From the NCBI RefSeq assembly GCF_003287355.1, contig NZ_QMIM01000018.1:36624-100623 (forward strand): a stretch of 64,000 nt of DNA. The letters are read 5' to 3'. Source of the stretch: Halorubrum sp. 48-1-W. GTDB lineage: Archaea; Halobacteriota; Halobacteria; Halobacteriales; Haloferacaceae. Below the pieces are notes generated by a model. It worked only from the letters and a program-made list of their open reading frames with translations, was not told the DNA's origin and made no database searches. Below, piece by piece: positions 43,650 through 50,913 of the stretch. Both the position numbers and the translations under genes were made by a program. Numbering within the stretch: the stretch's first letter is position 1; each line of letters opens with the position of its first letter.

Positions 43650-43665
43650 TTTAGGTCGGCCTAAA
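43650..43665. promoter_or_regulatory. Iron-box-like operator 1 (TTTAGGTCGGCCTAAA)
   Basis: Perfect 6-bp arms, TTTAGG and CCTAAA, around TCGG. It overlaps the end of the TATA-like gttaaataat and lies 7 nt before the ATG at 43673, so a bound repressor would block transcription start. The sequence resembles the core of the DtxR/IdeR box (TTAGGTTAGSCTAACC). Confidence 0.75.
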
Positions 43666-43672
43666 CAATTGT

Positions 43673-44815
43673 ATGAACCCGCGTCTCACCGTCGCTCGAC
43701 TCCGTGACCGTCTCCCTCGGGGGTGGCTCACGATCGCAGGAACCGTCCTCGTCCTCGCGATCGGCGGGGTGGTGTTGACGCGGACGCTCAACCTCGCCGC
43801 CGTCGTCGAAGCGGCCGCGACCGCGAACCCGACGCTCCTCGTCGCGGCGCTCGTCGCCTACCTCCTCTCGTGGCCGATCCGCGGCCGCCGGTACGGCGAC
43901 GTGCTCGCGGCGATGGGGCGGCGCTGCCGGGTCGGATTCCTCACGGCGACGGTGTTCTCGAGCCAGACCGCGAACCTCGTGATTCCGGCGCGGGCCGGCG
44001 ACGCGGTCCGCGCGTACCTGCTCAAGGAGCGTCGGGACGTGCCGTACCCGACGGGGGTCGCGTCGCTCGCGGTCGAGCGCGCGTTCGACCTCGTGGCGAT
44101 CGGCACCCTCGGCGGCGTCGCGCTCGGCATCCTGCTCCTGACCGGTCGGTCGCCCAGGTCGGGCGAGTCGGTCGGCGCCATCGCGCCGTCGACCGCGCTC
44201 GCGGCCGCGGCCGGTATCGCCGCCGTCGCCGGAACCCTCTCGGTCGCGGCGGTCGCGGTCGCCCGTAGCGACCGGCGGTTCGGTCCCGCGCTCCGCGCCC
44301 GCGTCTCGCGGCCGCGCCTCTCGCGGGCCGTCGACGCGGTCGTCCGATTCGGCTCGTCCGTCCGGGTCGTCGGGGCGGACCCCCGACGCCTCGGTACGGT
44401 GTTCCTCTGGAGCGCAGTCGTTTGGGCGCTCGACGTCCTCACGGCCGTCCTCGTGCTCGCCGCGCTCACGGGTGGGATCGGGGGGATCGTCCCGACGCCG
44501 ACGCTACTCGTCGTCGGGACGCTCGCGGTCAGCGTCGGCAACCTCGCGAAGGTGCTCCCGCTCTCGCAGGGCGGGATCGGCCTCTACGAGGCGGCGTTCA
44601 CCGGTCTCGTCGTGGGTACGACGGGGCTGCCCGCCGAGACGGCGCTCGCGGCGGCGATCCTCGACCACGCGCTGAAGAACGCGGTCACGCTCGCGGGCGG
44701 CGGGGTGGCGGCGCTCGCGCTCGGTCTCGCGCCCACGGCGAGCACCGCGGCGGACGGCGAGCCGACCCCTTCGGTACAGGCCGACGGCGGCAGTATCACC
44801 GACGATTCGCGGTGA
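43673..44815 (+). CDS. Flippase-like membrane protein (UPF0104 / LPG-synthase TM family)
   Basis: 380 residues with about eight to ten membrane helices. Family marks: VAYLLSWPIRGRRYGDVLAA, then FSSQTANLVIPARAGDAVRAYLLKER, the conserved N-x-x-x-P-A-x-x-G-D motif, and LAKVLPLSQGGIGLYEAAFTGL near the C-terminus. It matches the membrane half of bacterial MprF and of haloarchaeal AglD-type proteins, without a synthase domain. Such proteins are thought to flip lipid-linked substrates. Control by an iron-box operator and the following glycosyltransferase suggest a role with a lipid-linked sugar. The start is the ATG after the operator. Confidence 0.75.
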   Translation: MNPRLTVARLRDRLPRGWLTIAGTVLVLAIGGVVLTRTLNLAAVVEAAATANPTLLVAALVAYLLSWPIRGRRYGDVLAAMGRRCRVGFLTATVFSSQTANLVIPARAGDAVRAYLLKERRDVPYPTGVASLAVERAFDLVAIGTLGGVALGILLLTGRSPRSGESVGAIAPSTALAAAAGIAAVAGTLSVAAVAVARSDRRFGPALRARVSRPRLSRAVDAVVRFGSSVRVVGADPRRLGTVFLWSAVVWALDVLTAVLVLAALTGGIGGIVPTPTLLVVGTLAVSVGNLAKVLPLSQGGIGLYEAAFTGLVVGTTGLPAETALAAAILDHALKNAVTLAGGGVAALALGLAPTASTAADGEPTPSVQADGGSITDDSR

Positions 44816-44860
44816 ACGCCGACGACGGGGGTGCCGCGTCGGACGACGAATCGTCAATTT

Positions 44861-44876
44861 TTTAGGCCAGCCTAAA
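44861..44876. promoter_or_regulatory. Iron-box-like operator 2 (TTTAGGCCAGCCTAAA)
   Basis: Perfect arms around CCAG, 11 nt before the ATG at 44888. The AT-rich tcaattt directly before it could be the TATA region. Confidence 0.75.
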
Positions 44877-44887
44877 AAGTGTGGAGT

Positions 44888-46069
44888 ATGGTAGAACACA
44901 GACCATCAGCCGCGAACGGGGACATCTGCGTGATCGTTCCCACGATCCGCGAGTACGAGTGTCTCCGCGAGTACGTCGCGAACGCCCGCGAGCACGGGTT
45001 CGACGTCTCTCAGCTCCACTTCGTATTGGTCACCGAGGACTTCTGTGAGGTCGAGGAGATGCGCGCGATGCTCGACGGTCTGGACGTCTCCGGCGAGGTC
45101 TTCGACGGGACGCGGCGCGAGGAGTGGTACGCGGACAACGGGGTCACGGAGTACGGACACGTCGTCCCCACTGCGAGCCACGCCGAGACGAGTTTCGGCC
45201 TGCTGTACATGTGGGCGAACCCCAGGTTCGAGTACGGGGTCTTCATCGACGACGACACGCTCCCGCACGACGACATGGACTACTTCGGCCGCCACATGGC
45301 AAACCTCGCGTTCGAGGGCGAGGTGACGCGCGTCCGGTCGGACGAGAACTGGGTGAACGTACTCTACGAGCGCGCCGACGAGCACGGGCTGTACCCCCGC
45401 GGGTACCCCTACTCGGCGATGGGCGAGACGGTCGAGACGGACACGGTCGCGGTCGATTCCGGCGAGGTCGTCGCCTCCCAGGGGCTGTGGACGAACGTCC
45501 CCGACCTCGACGCGGTCCGGATCCTGATGGACGGCGACCTGGAGGGACAGGCCCAGACCCGGACGACCGCCGACGACTTCGGCGAGGACTTCGTCGCCGC
45601 GCGCGGCAACTACCTCACCGTCTGCTCGATGAACCTCGCGTTCCGCCGCGAGGTGATCCCGGCGTTCTACCAGTTGCCGATGGACGACAACGAGTGGGAC
45701 GTGGGCCGCTTCGACGACATCTGGTCGGGGCTGTTCTTGAAGCGCGCCTGCGACGTGCTGGGCAAGCGGATCTACAACGGCGATCCGCTGTGTGAACACA
45801 ACAAGGCCCCGCGGTCGACGTTCGACGACCTCGCGAACGAGGTGGCGGGGCTGGAGCTGAACGAACACGTCTGGGAGGTCGTCGACGAGGCGGGCGACGA
45901 CGCCGACTCGTACGCGGCCGTCTTCGCCGCGACCGCCGACGCGCTCGCGGAGGGCGACTTCTCCGAGTGGAACAACGGCGCGTTCCTCAACCACTGCGGC
46001 GAGTACATGCGCGACTGGCTCGACTGCCTCGACGCGATCCGGCGGACGCCGGCGGTCGCCGACGACTGA
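44888..46069 (+). CDS. RGP-family (reversibly glycosylated polypeptide-like) glycosyltransferase
   Basis: 393 residues. CVIVPTIREYECLREYVANA opens a GT-A-like Rossmann fold. YGVFIDDDTLPHDDMDY contains the DDD nucleotide-sugar and metal motif, and WSGLFLKRACDVLGKRI followed by DPLCEHNKAPRS fits the plant RGP/UDP-arabinopyranose mutase family, annotated in haloarchaea as alpha-1,4-glucan-protein synthase. Members self-glycosylate or isomerise nucleotide sugars. The archaeal function has not been shown, to my knowledge. It has its own iron-box operator and is followed 39 nt later by another operator and the ferric-binding lipoprotein gene. The start is the ATG at 44888; a GTG three codons upstream overlaps the operator flank. 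Confidence 0.75.
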   Translation: MVEHRPSAANGDICVIVPTIREYECLREYVANAREHGFDVSQLHFVLVTEDFCEVEEMRAMLDGLDVSGEVFDGTRREEWYADNGVTEYGHVVPTASHAETSFGLLYMWANPRFEYGVFIDDDTLPHDDMDYFGRHMANLAFEGEVTRVRSDENWVNVLYERADEHGLYPRGYPYSAMGETVETDTVAVDSGEVVASQGLWTNVPDLDAVRILMDGDLEGQAQTRTTADDFGEDFVAARGNYLTVCSMNLAFRREVIPAFYQLPMDDNEWDVGRFDDIWSGLFLKRACDVLGKRIYNGDPLCEHNKAPRSTFDDLANEVAGLELNEHVWEVVDEAGDDADSYAAVFAATADALAEGDFSEWNNGAFLNHCGEYMRDWLDCLDAIRRTPAVADD

Positions 46070-46088
46070 ACCGACACGAATAAGACTG

Positions 46089-46104
46089 TTTAGGTTAGCC
46101 TAAA
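46089..46104. promoter_or_regulatory. Iron-box-like operator 3 (TTTAGGTTAGCCTAAA)
   Basis: This copy is the closest to the DtxR consensus core (TTAGGTTAG-CTAA). It lies 4 nt before the ATG at 46109, covering the expected transcription start. Confidence 0.8.
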
Positions 46105-46108
46105 ACAT

Positions 46109-47248
46109 ATGACTCGAAACCACGACCTTTCGGACGGGATCGACAGACGGCGACTCCTCGCTGCGACGGGCGCGGTCGGCGTGCTCGGGACGTCGGGGTG
46201 TCTCGGTCTCCTCGGGATCGGCGACGACGTCGAGGACGCGACGACCGGATCGACGGGCCAGATCGGCTCTGGCCGCGAGGGGCGCGGGCTCCCCGGTGGC
46301 ACGCCGATGGGCGAGATGCCCGAACTGGAGGGCGAACTCACCGTCTACTCCGGCCGCGGGGAGTTCCTCGTCGGCGACCTCGTTTCCTACATCGACGACC
46401 TGTACGACGGCCTCGACCTGACCGTCCGGTACGGCGGCTCCACCGACCTCGTGAACCAGATCGCCAACGAGGGGGACGGCTCCCCGGCCGACGTGTTCTA
46501 CTCGGTCAACTCGGGCGCGCTCGGCGCGCTCGCGAGCGAGGGGAGAACCCGGTCGCTCCCCTCGGAGATCCTCGATCTGGTCCGGTCCGAGTTCCGGACC
46601 GACCAGTGGGTCGGGACGTCCGGACGGGCCCGGAGCGTCCCGTACGACGGTAGCGAGTACGACGCGTCGGACGTTCCAAGCGACGTCATGGCCTTCCCCG
46701 AGGAGTTCGACGGCGACCTCGGCTGGGCGCCCTCCTACGGCTCCTGTCAGGCGTTCGTCACCTCCATGCGGCTCATCGAGGGCGAAGAGGCGACCCGCGA
46801 CTGGCTCGAGGCCATCGTGGAGTCGGGGATCAACGCGTACAGCGACGAGCTCCGCGTCTGTCAGGAGGTCGGCGACGGCAACATCGACGCGGGGTTCACC
46901 AACCACTACTACATCCAGCGCGTCCTCGACGGGAACCCGGACGCGACGATCGAGACCGCGTTCACCGAGGGCGATGCGGGCGCGGTGTTCAACGTCGCCG
47001 GCGCCGCCGTCGTCGACACGACGAGCGACGCGACGCTCGCGGAGAACTTCGTCCGCCACCTGCTGTCCGCGGAGGCGCAGGACTACTTCGCCCGGACGAC
47101 CTTCGAGTACCCGCTCATCCCCGACGTGGAGCCGATCGGCGACCTCCCGACGATCGACGAGCTCGACGTGCCGGACCTCGACCTGACGGAACTGTCGGAC
47201 CTCGAGACGACGATCGACCTCATGCGCGACGCCGGCGTCGAGGTATAG
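46109..47248 (+). CDS. Ferric-ion-binding lipoprotein of an FbpA-type ABC importer
   Basis: 379 residues. DRRRLLAATGAVGVLGTSGC is a twin-arginine lipoprotein signal. The mature part is a class II periplasmic-binding fold: ELTVYSGRGEFLVGDLV, then the metal-side GGSTDLVNQIANEGDGSPADVFYS. TNHYYIQRVLDGNPDA carries the paired tyrosines by which FbpA/FutA proteins bind Fe(III). FNVAGAAVVDTTSDATLAENFVRHLLS is also typical. An iron-box operator overlaps its start. The matching permease lies 6 kb away in the same direction, beyond other genes, and no ATPase gene is in the window. The Fe(III) call is strong from the YY motif and the operator together. Confidence 0.9.
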   Translation: MTRNHDLSDGIDRRRLLAATGAVGVLGTSGCLGLLGIGDDVEDATTGSTGQIGSGREGRGLPGGTPMGEMPELEGELTVYSGRGEFLVGDLVSYIDDLYDGLDLTVRYGGSTDLVNQIANEGDGSPADVFYSVNSGALGALASEGRTRSLPSEILDLVRSEFRTDQWVGTSGRARSVPYDGSEYDASDVPSDVMAFPEEFDGDLGWAPSYGSCQAFVTSMRLIEGEEATRDWLEAIVESGINAYSDELRVCQEVGDGNIDAGFTNHYYIQRVLDGNPDATIETAFTEGDAGAVFNVAGAAVVDTTSDATLAENFVRHLLSAEAQDYFARTTFEYPLIPDVEPIGDLPTIDELDVPDLDLTELSDLETTIDLMRDAGVEV

Positions 47249-47267
47249 ACCTCACGCTCCCGCTCCC

Positions 47268-49523
47268 GTGTCGTCCCGTTCGAGCCCCTCCGGCCCGCGT
47301 TCGTTCGTCCGTCGCCTCGCGAGCCGCGGCCGGGCCCGGATCGCCCGGGCGGACCGTCTCACGCTCGCCGTCGTCCTCGTCGTCGTCGCGACCGGCGTCC
47401 TCACGTTCGTCATCGCGACGACGCTGTTCCGGTATCACTCCGTCAACCACGACGAGGGGGTGTACCTCACGCAGGCTGTGATGCTACTCTCCGGCCAGCT
47501 CGAGATCCACGCGGGCCCGCTGGCGGACGCGGTCCGTCCGTGGTTCTTCGTCGAGGACGGCGGCCGGCTCTACCCGAAGTACAACCCCGTCCCCGCCGCG
47601 ATGTACGCGGTTTCTTTGGCGTTATTCGGCGAGCCCCGGGTGACGCTCGCGGCGGTCGCCGCCGGCAACGCCCTCCTCGTGTACCTGCTCGGGTCGACCG
47701 TTTTCGACCGGCGGGTCGGCCTCGCAGCCGCCGTCTGCTTCGTCGCCTCGCCGCTGGCGATCGTCACCTCCTCGGTGTTCCTCCCGTACGCGCCGACGAC
47801 GTTCCTGAACCTGCTTTTCGCGGTCGCATACCTCCGGGGCGTTCGCTCCCGGTCGCTCCCGCTCGCCGGCGTCGCCGGCGTCGCGATCGGGCTCGCCTTC
47901 TTCGCCCGCCCGTACACGGCGGTGCTGTTCGCTACGCCCTTCATCCTCCACGCGCTGGTCCGGGTCGCCGTCGCGGTCCGGCAGGTCGTCGCGACCCGGG
48001 ACGGGGGGATTCCGCCGCTGCCCGGTCCGGTCCGTCGTCACGGGCTCACGGCGCTCTTCGGCACGCTCTTCGTCGGCGTCACCCTCGCGTACAACCTCCG
48101 GATGACCGGCTCCCCGCTGACCTTCCCCTACGAGGCGTTCGCGCCGATGGACGGCCCCGGCTTCGGCGAGCGCCGGATCCTCGGGCACAGCGAGGAGTAC
48201 ACGCCGTCGCTGGCGCTCCGCTCGAACGGCTACGGGCTGTGGTACCTCGCCACACGCTGGGTCGTCGCCGGGCCGCTCGGGACGGCGCTCGCGCTCGCGG
48301 GCAGTGGGCTGACTGCGCGGCGCTGGCTGTCGGGACGGCGCGTGTTCGGCGGCGACGAGGGGCGCGACGGCGAAGGACGCGGCGGGCACGGCGACGGCGA
48401 CACGCCCGCGGACCGTCGCTTCGAGCGCACCGCCGGGCTCCTCCTCGGCGGGGTCGTCGTCTCCGTCGTCGTCGGGAACCTGTTCTTCTGGGGAACGAAC
48501 AACCTCCTCGCGACGTTCTCGGACCCGACCAATGGGCTGATCGCCGGCTTCGGGCCGTTCTACCACTTCGACCTCCTCGTGCCGCTGTCGGTGTTCGGCG
48601 GCGTCGCGGTCGTCGCCGCCGTTCGGATGCTCGCCCGGGTCCGCGTTCGGCTCGCGTCCCGCGCCACGCCCGGGACCGCGCGCGCGGTCGTCGTCGCGGT
48701 CGCGGTGCTCGCGCTCCTCGGCGGCGCGTTCGCCGCGGCGGGCGCGGCGGAGGCGCCGCTCGATCGGCACGCAGACCAGGCCGACAAGTACGAGACGGCC
48801 TACGAGCCGATCGAGTCGGCCACGTTCGACGACGACCTCGTGTTCGTCCCCACGCCGTACGGCGAGTGGCTCAACCACCCGTTCCAACCGCTCCGGAACG
48901 CCCCCGGACTGGACGGCGAGGTCGTGTACGCGCTCGACCGCGATCCGGAGGAGGACTTCGCGGTGATCGACGCGTACCCCGACCGCGAGCTTCGTCGGTA
49001 CGCGTATCGGGGGGAGTGGACGCCGGACCCGAACCGGCACGTTGCCCCTAAGCTCGAACCGCTCGACGTCCGCGAGGGCGCCCGGATCGACGCGGAGACG
49101 ACCGTCGGCGTCCCCGACCGGGTCCGGCGTGCTGTCGTTCGACTGGAGACCGTCCGCGGCGACGGGGAGGCCGAGTACGAGGTGCGCGATCCCGAGGGCT
49201 CGCTTACCGCCGACTGGTCGCTGACGCCCGAGGGCGTACGGCTGGCGGGCGCCCCCGACGCGACCGCCCCCGTCGATCCGGCGGGTGACGAGGTGATCGT
49301 GACGGTGACGCTCGTCGATCCCGCGGGGTCGACGTTCACCTACCGGACGGAGACGACGGTTCGGGCGACGGACGGGCGTGTCGAGGCCGTCTGGCCGCCC
49401 GAGCGCTTCGTCTGTCCGCTCGTCGCCGAGTGCGGGACCGAGGGGACGTACCTCCCCGACGACCCCGACGCGCACCCGGAGTGGGTCGCCTTCGAGACGG
49501 ACGCAGCGGGGAGCGACTCGTAG
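47268..49523 (+). CDS. GT-C type membrane glycosyltransferase
   Basis: 751 residues. About 12 helices span residues 32-515. The first outer loop carries SVNHDEGVYLTQAV, whose acidic pair is the catalytic site of PMT/ArnT-type (GT39-like) enzymes that use lipid-phosphate sugars. VFLPYAPTTFLNLLFAVAYL and GLAFFARPYTAVLFATPF fit the family. An insertion at about 360-388 is Gly/Asp/Arg-rich. The last 230 residues form a soluble domain, probably outside. It starts with GTG 19 nt after the ferric-binding gene, so it is under the same iron-box operator. It probably moves a sugar from a dolichol carrier to an acceptor at the cell surface. Confidence 0.78.
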   Translation: MSSRSSPSGPRSFVRRLASRGRARIARADRLTLAVVLVVVATGVLTFVIATTLFRYHSVNHDEGVYLTQAVMLLSGQLEIHAGPLADAVRPWFFVEDGGRLYPKYNPVPAAMYAVSLALFGEPRVTLAAVAAGNALLVYLLGSTVFDRRVGLAAAVCFVASPLAIVTSSVFLPYAPTTFLNLLFAVAYLRGVRSRSLPLAGVAGVAIGLAFFARPYTAVLFATPFILHALVRVAVAVRQVVATRDGGIPPLPGPVRRHGLTALFGTLFVGVTLAYNLRMTGSPLTFPYEAFAPMDGPGFGERRILGHSEEYTPSLALRSNGYGLWYLATRWVVAGPLGTALALAGSGLTARRWLSGRRVFGGDEGRDGEGRGGHGDGDTPADRRFERTAGLLLGGVVVSVVVGNLFFWGTNNLLATFSDPTNGLIAGFGPFYHFDLLVPLSVFGGVAVVAAVRMLARVRVRLASRATPGTARAVVVAVAVLALLGGAFAAAGAAEAPLDRHADQADKYETAYEPIESATFDDDLVFVPTPYGEWLNHPFQPLRNAPGLDGEVVYALDRDPEEDFAVIDAYPDRELRRYAYRGEWTPDPNRHVAPKLEPLDVREGARIDAETTVGVPDRVRRAVVRLETVRGDGEAEYEVRDPEGSLTADWSLTPEGVRLAGAPDATAPVDPAGDEVIVTVTLVDPAGSTFTYRTETTVRATDGRVEAVWPPERFVCPLVAECGTEGTYLPDDPDAHPEWVAFETDAAGSDS

Positions 49524-49674
49524 GCTGACTGCTTGGTTACCGCCGTTTTCGCGGTCCCGGCCGTCGACGACGCGTCTGCTCGGCGGGACACGGGTGACTC
49601 CCCCGAGAGCACCGACAAAGCTCCAGTCGCTCGGCTGTACGTCATTGCTACCGCGGTGGACACCGCCAAAGCCC

Positions 49675-49770
49675 CAGTCGCGAGGCGGGCGCACGTTCGC
49701 TGCGGTCCTCGGTCGCTCGCGCTGCTCGCTCCCTGCGGTCCTTACGTCACCTACGCCCGCCTCGCGACTG
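49675..49770. repeat. Large inverted repeat in the gap after the GT-C gene
   Basis: cagtcgcgaggcgggcg (49675-49691) and cgcccgcctcgcgactg (49754-49770) are a perfect 17-bp pair around a 62-nt G+C-rich loop. The 518-bp gap 49524-50041 holds this, the dispersed element beside it, and nothing that I can call a gene. Confidence 0.85.
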
Positions 49771-49798
49771 CCCCTTCGAGTCCCGTCCCGCACAGCAC

Positions 49799-49866
49799 CG
49801 CCCCGCGCCTCACGCCTCCCCAGCCTCGCTGCGGCCGCCAGCGGCGGCCGCAGGCTCCCTCGCGCG
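49799..49866 (+). repeat. Dispersed G+C-rich element, copy 2
   Basis: ccccgcgcctcacgcctccc, then cagcctcgct, then gcggccgccagcggcggccgc, then gctccctcgcgcg: the same succession of blocks as the inverted copy at 34867-34950. The inner hairpin differs in sequence but is again a gcggcc palindrome. Confidence 0.75.
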
Positions 49867-50041
49867 GGCTCCTCGCGGCCACCGGAGGCGGCCGCTCGCA
49901 GGCACGCGCCGACCGCGTGTTGATTTATAAGTATTCGGCGCAGTCGCTCACGGGTGTGAAAACGTCGCCGGCGGCGGTCCACTGTGCCCACTGCGTCCCT
50001 CCGGACCGCCGCCGGACGACCGCGTCGAGGGCGAAGCGCCC

Positions 50042-50857
50042 CTAGAACCGCCGGAGCCGCTCCTCGAGACAGACGGTGACGATCGACTTCGCGATGGCCG
50101 CGCCGCCGCCGATCGGGTCGAGTTTCGTCTCGCCGAGGCGATCGGCGTAGGCGATCGGGCGCTCGCGCACGTCGTGGCCGCGCATCAGCGGCCGGATCAG
50201 GAGTTCGGCCGAGAGGCCGGTGTTCTCGGTCCAGCCGATGTCCTCGACCACCTCGCGGCGGTACGCGCGCATCCCGGTGGTGGTGTCGTGGACGCGCGCG
50301 CCCATGAGCAGGCTCGCGAGCGCCGCGAACGCGTGGTTGCCGAGGCGGTTGAACGCGGGCATCGCGTCCGCGCCGTGGTAGAGGCGGTCGCCGCTCACCA
50401 CGTCCGCGCCGTCGTTTATCTCGGCGAGGAACTCCGGCAACGCCTCCATCGGGTAGGTGTCGTCGCAGTCGGTCGTGACGACGACCGGCCGGTCGGGGGC
50501 GAGGATCGCCTCCCGCACCGCGACGCCGTACCCCTGCGGCTCCTGTTCGATCACGGTCGCGCCGTGCTCACGGGCGATCTCCGGCGTCCGGTCCGACGAC
50601 CCGTCGACGCAGACGACCTCCGCCGCCCCGTCGGTCACCCGGTCGACGTCCTCGAGCACCGTCCCGATCGCCTCCTCCTCGTTGTACGTGCCCATCACGA
50701 CGCTCACGTCGTCGAAGGTGTACGGCTCCGTGGGGTCCGCCCCGGTCGTGGTCCCGTCGGCGTCGACACCGGCCGCGTCGACGTCCGCCGTCTCGCCGGC
50801 CCCGTCGTCGTCGACGGCCGCCGCGGACCCGTTCGTCGCGTGTACTGACTCGCTCAT
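50042..50857 (-). CDS. Family 2 glycosyltransferase (dolichyl-phosphate sugar synthase-like)
   Basis: 271 residues. After a 45-residue acidic, disordered N-terminus comes the GT-A core: SVVMGTYNEEEAIGTVLEDVDR, EVVCVDGSSDRTPEIAREHG, and VVVTTDCDDTYPMEALPEF with the DxD-like metal site. VVSGDRLYHGADAMPAFNRLGN and DTTTGMRAYRREVVEDI are typical of dolichyl-phosphate mannose/glucose synthases. There are no C-terminal membrane helices. It would charge a polyprenyl phosphate with a sugar, feeding a GT-C enzyme such as the one upstream. An iron-box operator lies 34-49 nt before its start. Confidence 0.82.
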   Translation of the reverse strand: MSESVHATNGSAAAVDDDGAGETADVDAAGVDADGTTTGADPTEPYTFDDVSVVMGTYNEEEAIGTVLEDVDRVTDGAAEVVCVDGSSDRTPEIAREHGATVIEQEPQGYGVAVREAILAPDRPVVVTTDCDDTYPMEALPEFLAEINDGADVVSGDRLYHGADAMPAFNRLGNHAFAALASLLMGARVHDTTTGMRAYRREVVEDIGWTENTGLSAELLIRPLMRGHDVRERPIAYADRLGETKLDPIGGGAAIAKSIVTVCLEERLRRF

Positions 50858-50890
50858 CGTTCCGTCAGAACGGCCGTACCTACTTGAACT

Positions 50891-50906
50891 TTTAGGTTCG
50901 CCTAAA
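50891..50906. promoter_or_regulatory. Iron-box-like operator 4 (TTTAGGTTCGCCTAAA)
   Basis: It lies in the 56-bp gap between the GT2 start (50857, minus strand) and the GMC oxidoreductase stop. Any GT2 promoter must sit here, so the operator most likely controls GT2. Confidence 0.75.
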
Positions 50907-50913
50907 ACAGGGC

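Noticed and set aside
49524..50041. Small genes in the gap after the GT-C gene
   Set aside because: Open frames here translate the inverted repeat and dispersed element and have no supported start, codon bias or motif.
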